Shown: positions 22,629 to 32,850, counted from the stretch's first letter. The stretch: 37,763 nucleotides of DNA from an uncultured Crocinitomix sp. (GCA_905478225.1 CAJQHR010000038.1:1-37763), one strand, 5' to 3'. The notes: generated from the letters alone by a model not told the origin. Numbers and translations: made by a program.

Positions 22629-24723
22629 TAAGCAAATAATGCTAAAGTCGTACGTAATGTACATCCTTGTCGCAATCGCTATGTTGGTTGTGATTGGGCG
22701 CGTTATTGCTATTCAGTATGGTGATGTGGCTCCACGACTTCGAGTTTCTGATGTGGATACGACTGGTGAAATGCCGGGTGAAATGCCAACTCGAATTGAT
22801 TCCATTCAACCTATGCGTGGGCGAATTTTATCGGATGATGGAAGTGATTTAGTGACGTCAATTCCAATCTATAATCTCCATATGGATGTGACTGTGGTGA
22901 AAGATAAATTGTGGAAAGAAGTAGATTCTTTGGCTTGGTACTTGGCGCAAGTTTTCCCTAAAAATGATAATGTGGAGTGGCACGGTGCTTTGTTGAAAGC
23001 AAGGTCTGACGAAAATAAATATTTCCCGCTTCAGAATATTGTGAAATACGACGTTTTGCAAAAGGTGCGTGAGTTTCCAATTTTGAGTGAGGGACAATTT
23101 AAAGGTGGGTTTATTGAAGAGAAGGAGTCGAAGCGCCAAATGCCTTATGGTTTGTTGGCGAAAAGAACGTTGGGTTCTTCTCAACGTGAAGGGGCTATGG
23201 ATGTTGGCTTGGAGGGAGCGTTTGATCCATATTTGTCTGGTGAATATGGTTTAATTGCAAAGCATTATGTGAGTAATGGGTGGAAACCTGTTTCGGGGGA
23301 TTATTTAAAAGAGCCCGTGCCAGGAGCGGATATTGTGACTTCTATAGATATCGATATTCAGGATGTGGCGGAGAATGAATTGAAGAAGCAGTTGGAGGCG
23401 CAAGAGGCTTTGTATGGTTCTGTGGTGTTGATGGAGGTAGAGACTGGTTTTATAAAGGCAATTGCAAATTTAAAGCGTGCAGGTGATGGCGAATATTATG
23501 AGTCTTATAATCACGCCGTGGGGTTAAAAACCGACCCAGGTTCAACTTTTAAGTTGGCAACATTAATGGCGCTTTTAGAGGATGGTAAGGTGTCGATTAA
23601 GGATTCTGTTAACGCTGTAGGTAAGTATGAGTTTTATACAGAAAGTTTTGTGGATTCAAATCCTTGGGGTTATGGTAAAATCACAATTCAACGTGCTTTT
23701 GAAGTTTCATCAAATGTCTTTTCGAAAATTGCCAATCGCGCGTATTATGAAGATGAGCAAAAGTTTGTGGATCGCCTTAAGTCTTTTGGTTTGGGCGATA
23801 AGTTAGGATTGGATATTGCGGGTGAACCAAAGCCTACGCTAAAAAATGTTGGTGAAGATGGTTGGTCTGGGATTACGCTGCCATGGATGTCGATTGGTTA
23901 TGAGGTAGAAATCACACCAATTCAAACCTTGGCTTTTTATAATGCTGTGGCAAATAATGGCGAATTGGTAAAACCGCAATTTGTAACTGAAGTGCGCCGT
24001 GATGGAAAGGTGATCGAGACGTTTGAAAAAGTGGTGTTGAACGAGCAAATCTGTTCTCAGGAGACGATTGAGAATTTAAAAATTTGTTTGGAGGGGGTAG
24101 TTGAGCGTGGGACGGGTGAAAATCTAGTTAGCACGAATTTCAAAATTGCTGGTAAAACGGGTACGGCCAAATTGGCGGATGGTGCCTTGGGGTATACGAA
24201 CCATTATCAGGCTTCTTTCGCGGGCTATTTTCCTGCTAACGATCCTAAGTATTCGTGTATCGTTGTTATTGCTGGTCCTACTAAGCAGATCTATGGAGCG
24301 CAGGTTTCAGGGACTGTTTTCGCCAGCATTGCAAATAAAGTTTACTCTTCTTCATTGCAGTATCATCCCAATTATAATGGTACGGATATTAATAAAGAAT
24401 CCTTGCCAGTTGTTAAATCTGGAAGTGCTGCTGAAACAATCTTAGCATTGAATAGAATGAAAGTTAAGCATGGTGATAATGCTCCGCGTTCAGGCTATAT
24501 CGTTCCGAAAAAGCAAGATGGAATTGTGTCGCTAACCAAACGAAATATTGATAAAACTAAAATCCCAAATGTTGTGGGTATGCCTTTGAATGATGCAGTT
24601 TATCTGCTGGAAAACATGGGTGTGAATGTAAGTGTGACTGGGAGTGGAAAGGTGTTAAGTCAATCTATTGCTTCAGGAGCGAATATAACAAATGGTCAAA
24701 CCATAAAACTTGTTTTAGGGTAA
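22618..24723 (+). CDS. ftsI: Division transpeptidase FtsI (PBP3) with C-terminal PASTA domain
   Basis: A 701-residue class B penicillin-binding protein that cross-links septal peptidoglycan. A membrane anchor spans about 9-30, the dimerisation/pedestal domain about 55-220, and the transpeptidase domain about 255-600. Active-site motifs: SxxK at Ser309 (PGSTFK), SxN at Ser364 (SSN) and KTG at Lys513 (AGKTGTAK). A single PASTA domain follows at about 638-701 (IPNVVGMPLNDAVYLLENMGVNV). PASTA tails on FtsI are usual in Bacteroidota and absent from E. coli FtsI. The frame starts with GTG at 22618; the ATG at 22639, seven codons in, is an alternative. The stop overlaps the murE start. Confidence 0.95.
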   Translation: MEDNKQIMLKSYVMYILVAIAMLVVIGRVIAIQYGDVAPRLRVSDVDTTGEMPGEMPTRIDSIQPMRGRILSDDGSDLVTSIPIYNLHMDVTVVKDKLWKEVDSLAWYLAQVFPKNDNVEWHGALLKARSDENKYFPLQNIVKYDVLQKVREFPILSEGQFKGGFIEEKESKRQMPYGLLAKRTLGSSQREGAMDVGLEGAFDPYLSGEYGLIAKHYVSNGWKPVSGDYLKEPVPGADIVTSIDIDIQDVAENELKKQLEAQEALYGSVVLMEVETGFIKAIANLKRAGDGEYYESYNHAVGLKTDPGSTFKLATLMALLEDGKVSIKDSVNAVGKYEFYTESFVDSNPWGYGKITIQRAFEVSSNVFSKIANRAYYEDEQKFVDRLKSFGLGDKLGLDIAGEPKPTLKNVGEDGWSGITLPWMSIGYEVEITPIQTLAFYNAVANNGELVKPQFVTEVRRDGKVIETFEKVVLNEQICSQETIENLKICLEGVVERGTGENLVSTNFKIAGKTGTAKLADGALGYTNHYQASFAGYFPANDPKYSCIVVIAGPTKQIYGAQVSGTVFASIANKVYSSSLQYHPNYNGTDINKESLPVVKSGSAAETILALNRMKVKHGDNAPRSGYIVPKKQDGIVSLTKRNIDKTKIPNVVGMPLNDAVYLLENMGVNVSVTGSGKVLSQSIASGANITNGQTIKLVLG

Positions 24724-26186
24724 TGCAAATTTTACAAAACATATTATATAAAGTAGGGCTTTTAGCGGTCCATGGAACGCTTGAGTTAGAGTTATCTCAA
24801 GTTGATTCTGATTCAAGAACTGTAAAGCAAAACAGTGTATTTGTGGCAGTGAAAGGCACGCAAGTTGATGGGCATGAGTTTATTGCTAAGGCTATAGAGT
24901 TGGGCGCTATTGCTATTGTTTGCGAAGTAATGCCTGAGGATCGGGTTAAAGGTGTGACGTATGTGCAAGTAAAGGATTCTCATCAGGCCTTGGCTTTATT
25001 GGCTGCTAATTTTTACGGCAATCCTTCGCGTGAGCTTAAAATGATTGGCGTTACTGGCACAAACGGAAAAACAACAACTACTACTTTGTTGCATGACGTT
25101 TTTACTGATTTGGGATATAAGTCTGGCCTGCTTTCTACAGTTGTAAATAAGATTGGGGAAAAAGAGATTCCTGCAACGCATACTACTCCGAATCCTATCG
25201 CTTTGAATGCGCTTTTGCGCGAAATGGTGGATGAAAGGTGTTTGTATTGCTTTATGGAGGTGAGTTCGCATGCGATTCATCAAAATCGTGTGGCAGGGTT
25301 GGATTTTGATATCGCTGGTTTTACAAATATTTCGCATGATCACCTGGATTATCACAAAACATTCAAGGAGTACATCTATGCGAAAAAGAAGCTTTTTGAT
25401 GATCTAAGTTCAAATGCCACGGCAATCATAAATAGTGATGATTCCAATGGTGTTGTAATGGTGCAGAATTCGAAAGCGACCGTTAAAACAATGGCGCTTA
25501 AAACGGTTGCAGATTACAAGGTTAAGATTATTGAAAACACCTTTTCTGGATTGGTGCTCAACTTGAATCAACATGAACTATGGATCAATTTAATTGGTGG
25601 ATTTAACGCGTATAATTTATTGCTCGTGTATGCTGTCGCAATTGAGTTGGGAATTGAGGAGATGGATGTGTTGAGAGCAATCTCCAAATTGAAGTCTGTT
25701 GAAGGTAGGTTTGAGCATTTAAGATCAGACGGCGGCATTGTTGCAATTATCGATTATGCACATACACCTGATGCGCTGAAGAATGTGTTGGCGACAATAC
25801 AGTCTGTTCGCACAAGAAATGAGCAAGTAATAACTGTTGTTGGATGTGGTGGTGATAGAGATCGAACCAAACGTCCGTTAATGGCTGAAATTTCTGCTGT
25901 TTTAAGTGATAAAGTCATCTTGACTTCAGATAATCCTAGAACAGAAAATCCTGAAAAAATTATAGATGAAATGAAGGTGGGCGTGCCTGTCGACCGCAGT
26001 TCAAAAGTAATGGCAATTACAAATCGTGAAGAAGCAATTAAAGTGGCTTGTGCATTAGCAGTGCCCGGAGATATTGTTTTGGTGGCGGGTAAAGGCCATG
26101 AAAAATACCAAGAGATCAATGGAGAACGGTTTCCTTTTGATGATCTCACTTTAGTCAAAGAAACCCTTAAAAACCTGAATAAATAA
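24723..26186 (+). CDS. murE: UDP-MurNAc-tripeptide synthetase MurE (meso-diaminopimelate type)
   Basis: Adds the third amino acid to UDP-MurNAc-L-Ala-D-Glu in the cytoplasm using ATP. 487 residues. The N-terminal UMP-binding domain ([20 protein letters not shown], 27-46) is followed by the ATP loop [12 protein letters not shown] and the C-terminal domain. The substrate motif DNPR (Asp403-Arg406) is the one that selects meso-diaminopimelate over lysine, so the peptidoglycan should contain meso-DAP. The ATG overlaps the last base of the ftsI stop (TAATG), and the stop overlaps the mraY start in the same way. Confidence 0.97.
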   Translation: MQILQNILYKVGLLAVHGTLELELSQVDSDSRTVKQNSVFVAVKGTQVDGHEFIAKAIELGAIAIVCEVMPEDRVKGVTYVQVKDSHQALALLAANFYGNPSRELKMIGVTGTNGKTTTTTLLHDVFTDLGYKSGLLSTVVNKIGEKEIPATHTTPNPIALNALLREMVDERCLYCFMEVSSHAIHQNRVAGLDFDIAGFTNISHDHLDYHKTFKEYIYAKKKLFDDLSSNATAIINSDDSNGVVMVQNSKATVKTMALKTVADYKVKIIENTFSGLVLNLNQHELWINLIGGFNAYNLLLVYAVAIELGIEEMDVLRAISKLKSVEGRFEHLRSDGGIVAIIDYAHTPDALKNVLATIQSVRTRNEQVITVVGCGGDRDRTKRPLMAEISAVLSDKVILTSDNPRTENPEKIIDEMKVGVPVDRSSKVMAITNREEAIKVACALAVPGDIVLVAGKGHEKYQEINGERFPFDDLTLVKETLKNLNK

Positions 26187-27430
26187 TGTTGTACTATTTG
26201 TTTACATATCTAGATGAGTTGAATGTGCCAGGGGCAGGATTGTTCAACTATATCTCATTTCGAGCGGCAATGGCGATTATCACGTCTTTGCTTATTTCAA
26301 TGGTCTTTGGAAAAAGAATTATCAATCTTTTACGCAAGAAGCAAATGGGTGAAACTGTACGAGATTTGGGATTGGAGGGGCAAAAAGAGAAAGAGGGTAC
26401 ACCAACAATGGGTGGTTTGATCATCTTGGCTTCTATACTTATTCCAACCTTACTTTTTGCAAAATTGGATAATATCTATGTTATCATCATGTTGGTTTCG
26501 ACGGTCATGTTGGGCGCAATTGGGTTTATTGATGATTATATCAAGGTCTTCAAAAAGAATAAAGAGGGCTTGGCTGGACGTTTCAAAGTTGTAGGTCAAA
26601 TTGCTGTTGGAATTTTAGTAGGATCTATTCTTTATTTCCATCCAGATGTACAAGTGCATGAAGAGGTTGCCGTTGATGCAGTAATTGCTAATAGTACGGA
26701 TGTGTCGCATCTTCATACTACTGGTGAAATTCATGAAGACACAAAATGGGTTAAGACGAAGGATATGACCACTACTATTCCTTTTGTAAAAGGGAATGAG
26801 TTTAATTACAACTGGTTGATTGGTGATACGAATAAGAGTTATGGCTGGTTATTGTTTATTCCAATTGTCATCTTTTTGGTAGTAGCCATTTCGAATGGAG
26901 CTAATATGACGGATGGATTGGATGGTCTAGCAACAGGGACATCAGCTATTATTGGAATTGCCTTGGCCATTTTTGCATACGTATCAGGGCATATTGAATT
27001 TGCTGACTATCTCAATGTCATGTATATCCCGTACTCATCTGAATTGGTGATTTTTATCTCTGCATTTATGGGGGCTTGCATTGGGTTTTTATGGTACAAC
27101 TCTTATCCAGCCCAAGTTTTTATGGGAGATACCGGTAGTTTGGCGTTGGGCGGAATCATTGCTGTATTTGCCATTGTCATCCGAAAAGAATTGTTAATCC
27201 CTGTTTTATGCGGTGTTTTCATCATGGAAAATTTGTCCGTTGTCATGCAAGTGGGTTGGTTTAAATACACCAAAAAGAAATACGGAGAAGGTAGAAGAAT
27301 ATTTAAAATGGCGCCTTTGCATCATCATTTCCAGAAGTTGGGCATGCACGAATCAAAAATCGTCTCGCGCTTCTGGATTGTAGGTGTCCTATTAGCAGTA
27401 ATCACCATTGTAACATTGAAACTTAGATAG
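26186..27430 (+). CDS. mraY: Phospho-MurNAc-pentapeptide transferase MraY
   Basis: An integral-membrane enzyme that transfers phospho-MurNAc-pentapeptide to undecaprenyl phosphate, giving lipid I. It is 414 residues and polytopic. Signature parts: GTPTMGG near residue 72, [22 protein letters not shown] at about 112-133 (Mg2+/substrate Asp pair), [12 protein letters not shown] at about 245, and MAPLHHHFQ near 377. It is about 50 residues longer than the E. coli enzyme. The extra part lies at about 152-208, a hydrophilic stretch ([16 protein letters not shown] onward) between membrane helices, which is a known Bacteroidota feature. It is the last gene of the tightly overlapping head of the cluster. 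Confidence 0.97.
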   Translation: MLYYLFTYLDELNVPGAGLFNYISFRAAMAIITSLLISMVFGKRIINLLRKKQMGETVRDLGLEGQKEKEGTPTMGGLIILASILIPTLLFAKLDNIYVIIMLVSTVMLGAIGFIDDYIKVFKKNKEGLAGRFKVVGQIAVGILVGSILYFHPDVQVHEEVAVDAVIANSTDVSHLHTTGEIHEDTKWVKTKDMTTTIPFVKGNEFNYNWLIGDTNKSYGWLLFIPIVIFLVVAISNGANMTDGLDGLATGTSAIIGIALAIFAYVSGHIEFADYLNVMYIPYSSELVIFISAFMGACIGFLWYNSYPAQVFMGDTGSLALGGIIAVFAIVIRKELLIPVLCGVFIMENLSVVMQVGWFKYTKKKYGEGRRIFKMAPLHHHFQKLGMHESKIVSRFWIVGVLLAVITIVTLKLR

Positions 27431-27432
27431 TC

Positions 27433-27457
27433 CTTAATCTCAAATCATAAGATTAAG
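27433..27457 (+). repeat. Inverted repeat between mraY and murD
   Basis: CTTAATC at 27433-27439 and GATTAAG at 27451-27457 are exact reverse complements with an 11-nt spacer, just after the mraY stop. No T-run follows, so it is not a typical terminator. It marks the point where the packed first half of the cluster gives way to spaced genes. Confidence 0.35.
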
Positions 27458-27517
27458 AGAGGACAAAACGAAAAAAGTATAAAAACACAACACTCACAGA
27501 ATAAAGACTAATAATTT

Positions 27518-28858
27518 ATGACCAATAAAAACCATATCGCGATTTTAGGAGCTGGCGAAAGCGGAGTTGGTGCAGCGTTGTTGGCAAAAGCAAAAGGTAT
27601 GATTCCATTCGTTTCAGATAAAGGTAAAATCAAACCCTCTTATCAGAAAGAATTGACGGAGAATGAGATCGAATTTGAGGCTGGAACACATTCTGAGGAA
27701 CGCATTTTGTCTGCTGATTTAATTATTAAAAGTCCGGGCATTCCTGAAAAAATAGAATTACTGAAAAGGGCAAAAATGAATGGCATTCCTGTTTTGAGTG
27801 AAATTGAATTTGCAGGACGCTACACTGATAAAAAGACGATCTGCATTACAGGTAGCAATGGTAAAACAACCACAACAATGTGGATTCATCATATTCTAAA
27901 GCAGGCCGGATTAAATGTGGCGATGGCTGGCAATATAGGCGAATCATTTGCGCGTCAAGTTGTAGAAGATACGCCGGATATATATGTGATTGAATTGAGT
28001 TCATTTCAGTTAGATGGAATGTTCGATTTTAGAGCCGATATAGCCATCCTGCTCAATATTACACCTGATCATTTAGATCGATACGATTATGAAATGCAGA
28101 AATATGTGAATTCGAAGTTCCGAATCACACAAAACTTAAGAGAAAACGATTGGCTCATCTACAACGCGGATGAGCCAATTATTATTAAAGAGCTAGAGGA
28201 GCGCAATATCGTTGCACAACTCGCACCATTCTCAATCAAACATGAAGAAGGAATGGCTGGATACGTAAACAACAACCAAATCATACTAAACTTAAAACCA
28301 ACAGTAACTATGTCTATACACGACCTATCATTAAAGGGTAAGCACAATACCCAAAATTCTTTAGCTGCAGGCATTACAGCTAAAATATTTGAAATCCGTA
28401 AGGAGAACATCAGAGAAAGTCTTTCTGATTTTAAAAATGTAGAACACCGCTTGGAGTTTGTTGCAAAAGTGAACGGAATCGAATTCATAAATGATTCTAA
28501 AGCAACAAATGTCAATTCGGCATGGTTCGCTCTTGAAAGCATGGCAAATCCAACAGTTTGGATTGTTGGTGGTGTGGACAAAGGCAACGACTATGAGTCT
28601 TTACTTGAATTAGTAAAGGGGCGTGTTAAAGCAATCGTTTGCTTAGGCAAAACGAATGAAAAAATTATTGAAGCGTTTAGTGGATCAGTTGATGTAATTG
28701 CTGAAGCAAATTCTGCAATGGAAGCTGTAGCACTTTCTTACCGCTTTGCAAAAAATGGTGAAACCGTTTTACTTTCTCCGGCTTGCGCAAGTTTCGATTT
28801 ATTCGAAAGCTACGAAGATCGTGGAGCTCAATTTAAAAGCTGCGTAAGAGCGCTTTAA
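27518..28858 (+). CDS. murD: UDP-MurNAc-L-Ala:D-Glu ligase MurD
   Basis: The cytoplasmic Mur ligase adding D-glutamate to UDP-MurNAc-L-Ala. 446 residues, normal length. N-terminal Rossmann-like UDP-binding domain (IAILGAGESGVGAALLA, 6-22), ATP loop CITGSNGKTTTT near 110, ELSSFQLDG at about 159-167, NITPDHLDRYDYE near 180, and the C-terminal domain with NDSKATNVNSAW and LLSPACASFDLFESYEDRG. The ATG is preceded by an A-rich leader with AAAGACTAATAA, 87 nt after mraY. ftsW follows after 63 nt. Confidence 0.97.
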   Translation: MTNKNHIAILGAGESGVGAALLAKAKGMIPFVSDKGKIKPSYQKELTENEIEFEAGTHSEERILSADLIIKSPGIPEKIELLKRAKMNGIPVLSEIEFAGRYTDKKTICITGSNGKTTTTMWIHHILKQAGLNVAMAGNIGESFARQVVEDTPDIYVIELSSFQLDGMFDFRADIAILLNITPDHLDRYDYEMQKYVNSKFRITQNLRENDWLIYNADEPIIIKELEERNIVAQLAPFSIKHEEGMAGYVNNNQIILNLKPTVTMSIHDLSLKGKHNTQNSLAAGITAKIFEIRKENIRESLSDFKNVEHRLEFVAKVNGIEFINDSKATNVNSAWFALESMANPTVWIVGGVDKGNDYESLLELVKGRVKAIVCLGKTNEKIIEAFSGSVDVIAEANSAMEAVALSYRFAKNGETVLLSPACASFDLFESYEDRGAQFKSCVRAL

Positions 28859-28921
28859 AACGCATTAACTTCTAATTGCCAAGTACGAAGTACTTATGGC
28901 TAGAAACTAAGGACTATAAAA

Positions 28922-30118
28922 TTGAAAACCCTTTTCAAATATTTAGGCGGCGACAAAAACATCTGGGTAATTGCATTATTGCTCGGTGTGATTTCGGTGG
29001 TGTCAGTATTCAGCTTTATTCCAATTTTGGTAAAGGTGAAAGGGCTAAGTTATGCTTATTTGTTTTTTAAGCATTTCATTCTTTTAGTGCTCGGGTTCGG
29101 CTTAATGTATGGCATTCATAAGATTCCAACCAAGGTCTTTTCGAAGCTGTCAAAAGTGCTGTTTTATCTATCCATTGTTTTATTGGTTTTAACAATGTTG
29201 GTGGGTGAAAGTGTCAATGGTGCCGATCGTTGGTTGAAGATTCCTTTTGTGCCTTTTTCGTTCCAAACCTCAGATTTTGCAAAGCTAAGTTTGATTATTT
29301 ATTTGGCGCGACAATTGGTCAAGCGAAAGGATGAATTTCACGACTTTAAAGTTGTGGGTCGCTATATATTATTGCCAATTGGTTTAACGATTTTCCTGAT
29401 TCTACCCTCCAATTTATCTACGGCTGTTTTAGTCGGCTTAATTTCTTTGGTCATGTTGATTTTGGCAAAGTTCCCTTGGAAATGGATCGGGATATCGATA
29501 GGTGGTGCTGTGGCGGCATTTATGTTATTGCTAACAATTGCGAAGTATCAACCTGAAGTAATGCCACGGGTAGAAACGTGGCGCATGCGGATTGTGCGAA
29601 TGTTTAGTGATGAGAGTACAATGGATCCGACTGAAAATATGCAGATTAATAACGCCCTAACTGCTATTAAAAATGGGGCTTTTACATTTTCAAATGGAAC
29701 ACTTCATGGTCCCGAATTACCAGGTAATGGAGTGCTTAAGCATTATATCGCGGAGGCCTATGCGGATTTTTATTTCGCGGCGCTTGTAGAGGAAGGAGGT
29801 TTGCCAACGGCCATTTTCATTATCATGCTCTACATGTGGCTCTTCTTTAGGTTTATTAAAACCGCACTCGCGGCTGAGGATAATTTTATGACCTATGTTG
29901 TGCTTGGAATTGCTGTAATGATTATGCTGCAGGTGCTGGTAAACATGATGGTAAGTACCAAGTTGATGCCGGTAACTGGGCAAAATATGCCGCTCTTAAG
30001 TATGGGGGGTACATCCGCATGGTTCACTTGTATCGCTTTTGGAATCGTAATTGGCATTAGTCGCGAAACTTATAAAAAAGAAAAAAAGGAAGATGTAACA
30101 ACGAATGAAATAGTTTAA
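28922..30118 (+). CDS. ftsW: SEDS-family peptidoglycan polymerase FtsW
   Basis: A multi-pass membrane glycosyltransferase that polymerises lipid II at the septum with FtsI. It is 398 residues with about ten hydrophobic segments. Recognisable SEDS parts: GADRWLKIPFVPFSFQTSDFAKLS (about 100-123), PSNLSTAVLVGL (about 160), and LMPVTGQNMPLLSMGGTSAW near 345-364, which carries the conserved P-x-x-G-x-x-x-P-x-x-S-x-G-G. The start is TTG at 28922; no ATG in frame gives a sensible N terminus. A CTAA-rich leader (ACTAAGGACTATAAAA) precedes it. Position next to murD and murG supports FtsW over RodA. Confidence 0.95.
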   Translation: MKTLFKYLGGDKNIWVIALLLGVISVVSVFSFIPILVKVKGLSYAYLFFKHFILLVLGFGLMYGIHKIPTKVFSKLSKVLFYLSIVLLVLTMLVGESVNGADRWLKIPFVPFSFQTSDFAKLSLIIYLARQLVKRKDEFHDFKVVGRYILLPIGLTIFLILPSNLSTAVLVGLISLVMLILAKFPWKWIGISIGGAVAAFMLLLTIAKYQPEVMPRVETWRMRIVRMFSDESTMDPTENMQINNALTAIKNGAFTFSNGTLHGPELPGNGVLKHYIAEAYADFYFAALVEEGGLPTAIFIIMLYMWLFFRFIKTALAAEDNFMTYVVLGIAVMIMLQVLVNMMVSTKLMPVTGQNMPLLSMGGTSAWFTCIAFGIVIGISRETYKKEKKEDVTTNEIV

Positions 30119-30169
30119 TTAAGTGTAAAGTGCAGAAAGAACAGAGCATCAGTTCTTCGTCTTCGCATA

Positions 30170-30228
30170 GCTTCGGCGAAGCAAGGCGAGTGGTTTTAGT
30201 AAGTCGAACAAAGTGAGATGAACTAAAA
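30170..30228 (+). repeat. Hairpins in the ftsW-murG spacer
   Basis: Two inverted repeats lie in the 144-nt gap: GCTTC, loop GGC, GAAGC at 30170-30182, and TTTTAGT at 30194-30200 pairing with ACTAAAA at 30222-30228. Neither is followed by a T-run. They may be remnants of dispersed intergenic repeats or folded parts of the murG leader. Confidence 0.4.
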
Positions 30229-30243
30229 TTGTATCGAGAACGA

Positions 30244-30262
30244 GCGATCTAAATACTAAAAA
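30244..30262 (+). repeat. CTAA leader element before murG
   Basis: GCGATCTAAATACTAAAAA directly abuts the murG ATG. It is the shortest copy of a motif also found before ftsQ, ftsA and the YqeY-domain gene; the shared core is GCGATCTAA followed by CTAAA-type repeats. Confidence 0.5.
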
Positions 30263-31354
30263 ATGAAAGTAATCATAAGCGGAGGAGGAACAGGAGGACA
30301 TATCTTTCCAGCAATCGCAATTGCAGATACCATTAAGAAAAAGTATCCATCTGCAGAGATTTTATTTGTTGGTGCAGAGGGGAAAATGGAGATGGAAAAG
30401 GTGCCAAAGGCGGGTTATGAAATCGTTGGTCTTCCTATTCGTGGAATTCAACGCAAGTTGACATTGAAAAACTTTTCGGTTCCTTTTAAATTAATTTCAA
30501 GTTTGTGGAAGGCAAAAAAGTTGGTAAAAAAAATGAAGCCCGATATCGCTATTGGTGTTGGCGGTTATGCAAGCGCAGCAACCTTGCGTGTAGCGTCAAA
30601 ACAGAAAGTGCCTACTTTAATTCAGGAACAAAATTCGTATCCTGGAATTACCAATAAATGGTTGGCTAAACGCGCCAATACGATCTGTGTGGCTTATGAT
30701 AATTTGGAGCGCTTTTTCCCAAAAGAAAAGATTGTAAAAACGGGAAATCCAATCCGAAATGCCATGGTGGAGATTGACGGCAAGAAACAAGCGGCATGCG
30801 AGCATTTCGGTATTGATCCAAATAAGAAAACGATTTTAATTATAGGCGGAAGTTTAGGGGCGCGCACCTTGAATATGAGTTTGAAAAAGGATCTGAAAAA
30901 GCTGATGGATCAAGATATTCAAGTGGTTTGGCAATGTGGTAAGTTTTATTTCGAACGCCTGAAGGAGGAAATGGGAGAAACCCTTTCGTCTAAGTTAGTT
31001 TATCTATCTGATTTTATATTTAAGATGGATTTAGCTTACGCGGCAGCAGATGTGATTATTTCACGGGCAGGAGCAATCTCAGTTTCGGAAGTTTGTTTGG
31101 TGGGTAAGCCGGTTATTCTGGTTCCTTCACCAAATGTTTCTGAAGATCATCAAACAAAAAATGCAATGGCTTTGGTAAAGGTGAATGCAGCGGTTTTGGT
31201 AAAAGATATTCATGCCGAGAATCAATTAATCGACCAAACAATAGGTCTATTAAATGATAGCGAACAAATGAAATCGTTATCCGCTAATATTAAAAAACTA
31301 GGCATCAGTGATGCCGCTGAAAGAATTTTAAAAGAAATAGAGAAATTGATTTAG
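30263..31354 (+). CDS. murG: Lipid II synthase MurG
   Basis: A peripheral inner-membrane glycosyltransferase that adds GlcNAc from UDP-GlcNAc to lipid I, giving lipid II. 363 residues, GT-B fold. The N-terminal glycine-rich motif GGGTGGHIFPAIAIA (7-21) and GVGGYASAATL (about 98-108) bind the lipid-linked acceptor. The C-terminal domain has IIGGSLGARTLN (about 193) and ISRAGAISVSEV (about 272-283) for the donor nucleotide. The ATG at 30263 is preceded by an A-run and the leader element. murC follows after 25 nt. Confidence 0.97.
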   Translation: MKVIISGGGTGGHIFPAIAIADTIKKKYPSAEILFVGAEGKMEMEKVPKAGYEIVGLPIRGIQRKLTLKNFSVPFKLISSLWKAKKLVKKMKPDIAIGVGGYASAATLRVASKQKVPTLIQEQNSYPGITNKWLAKRANTICVAYDNLERFFPKEKIVKTGNPIRNAMVEIDGKKQAACEHFGIDPNKKTILIIGGSLGARTLNMSLKKDLKKLMDQDIQVVWQCGKFYFERLKEEMGETLSSKLVYLSDFIFKMDLAYAAADVIISRAGAISVSEVCLVGKPVILVPSPNVSEDHQTKNAMALVKVNAAVLVKDIHAENQLIDQTIGLLNDSEQMKSLSANIKKLGISDAAERILKEIEKLI

Positions 31355-31379
31355 AAACAATAATAGTATTAATTGAAAA

Positions 31380-32762
31380 TTGAATTTTAAAGACATACAT
31401 AGCGTCTACTTTATCGGAATCGGAGGAATCGGAATGAGCGCCATTGCGCGTTATTTCAATAGCCAAGGAAAGCATGTTTCTGGTTATGATAAAACGGAGA
31501 CAACACTAACCAAAAAATTAGTAGCTGAAAGTGTTGATGTACATTATGATGATCGTGGTGCGAAGGTGTTGAACGAATTGCCAAAATCAAATACGCTTGT
31601 GGTATATACGCCTGCAATTCCCGCCTCAATGGGTGAGCTTATGAGCTTAAATAGTGAAGGGTATTATGTGATAAAACGTGCGAGGGCCTTGGGGATTATA
31701 TCTTCTGAGTTTGAAACGTATGCCGTTGCGGGTACGCATGGTAAAACTACAACGAGTGCCATTCTTGCACATGTGCTCTATCAAACAGAGGAGAAATGTA
31801 ATGCCTTTATTGGTGGAATTACCTCCAATTATAATTCGAACTGTATTATTGAAGCAGAGTCGAAACGGGTGGTAGTTGAGGCGGATGAATTTGATCGTTC
31901 GTTTTTGGAGTTAAAACCGAATTATGCCATTGTCACAACAATGGATTCTGATCATTTGGATATTTATGGAGATGGTGCACATTTACAAAAGTCGTTTAAT
32001 GATTTTATAAACCTAGTGAATGTGAATGGTCATGTTTGGTTGCAGGCAGATATAGAGGTGTCTTCTTTTAAGTTGAAGGAAGGTTTGCGATTCAATACTT
32101 ATGGTTTTGGCACGGTAGCCGATTGGAAAGGGGAGAATTTGAGGTATGAAAATGGTTATTTCTATTTTGATATAGTAAATGGTGAAGATCTTTATGTCGC
32201 AGTCGAGTTTGGTTTACCAGGGCAACATAATGCCGAGAATGCTTTAGCGGTTTTTGCGTTATGCATGACCAATGGAGTGGATGAAACGGTGATTCGAAAT
32301 GCTTTTAAAACTTTCAAAGGTGTAAAGCGCCGGTTTGACTTTCATATTCGCAGAGACGACCTGGTTGTCATTGACGATTATGCCCACCATCCAACAGAGA
32401 TTACCGCATTTTTATCATCAATTAAAACAATTTACCCTGATCGTAAATTGACGACTGTCTTTCAACCGCATCTTTATAGTCGAACACGCGATTTTATGGA
32501 TGAATTTGCCAAAGCGCTAGAGTTGACAGATGAACTTTACCTATTAGACATCTATCCGGCAAGAGAAGCTCCATTGCCGGGTATTACAAGTGAAAAATTA
32601 TTAGAGAAAATAAATCTTGAAAATAAGTACATGAGTACTAAATTGAATATCGTAAATGACTTAAATAAAGAAAAGAAAGAATTGGTTGTAATTGTTGGGG
32701 CTGGCGATATAGATACCTGCATCCAACCAATAGTGAATAGTTATCAGAATAATATTAAGTAG
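31380..32762 (+). CDS. murC: UDP-MurNAc:L-alanine ligase MurC
   Basis: The first Mur ligase, adding L-alanine to UDP-MurNAc in the cytoplasm. 460 residues. Opening VYFIGIGGIGMSAIARYF (about 9-26) is the MurC/Mpl UDP-binding motif. The ATP loop is VAGTHGKTTTSAIL (about 115). EADEFDRSFLELKP, DSDHLDIYG and FQPHLYSRTRDF are the further family blocks. The related recycling ligase Mpl is possible, but the position between murG and ftsQ fits MurC. The start is TTG at 31380; the ftsW gene also starts with TTG. Confidence 0.95.
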   Translation: MNFKDIHSVYFIGIGGIGMSAIARYFNSQGKHVSGYDKTETTLTKKLVAESVDVHYDDRGAKVLNELPKSNTLVVYTPAIPASMGELMSLNSEGYYVIKRARALGIISSEFETYAVAGTHGKTTTSAILAHVLYQTEEKCNAFIGGITSNYNSNCIIEAESKRVVVEADEFDRSFLELKPNYAIVTTMDSDHLDIYGDGAHLQKSFNDFINLVNVNGHVWLQADIEVSSFKLKEGLRFNTYGFGTVADWKGENLRYENGYFYFDIVNGEDLYVAVEFGLPGQHNAENALAVFALCMTNGVDETVIRNAFKTFKGVKRRFDFHIRRDDLVVIDDYAHHPTEITAFLSSIKTIYPDRKLTTVFQPHLYSRTRDFMDEFAKALELTDELYLLDIYPAREAPLPGITSEKLLEKINLENKYMSTKLNIVNDLNKEKKELVVIVGAGDIDTCIQPIVNSYQNNIK

Positions 32763-32822
32763 ATTTTTTTAATATAACACAAAAAAAATAGATCAAATTG
32801 CAGTCTTTTGTCTCAATCTAAC

Positions 32823-32846
32823 AGCGAAGCGATCTAACATCTAAAG
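32823..32846 (+). repeat. CTAA leader element before ftsQ
   Basis: AGCGAAGCGATCTAA followed by CATCTAAAG, ending 4 nt before the ftsQ ATG. It is nearly identical to the copy before the YqeY-domain gene at 37282-37305. Confidence 0.6.
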
Positions 32847-32850
32847 TACT

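Noticed and set aside
25754-26158. Antisense open frame inside murE (134 codons)
   Set aside because: Fully within murE, with a Ser/Thr-rich shadow composition and no upstream signals.
28159-28587. Antisense open frame inside murD (142 codons)
   Set aside because: Entirely opposite conserved murD sequence; no recognisable product.
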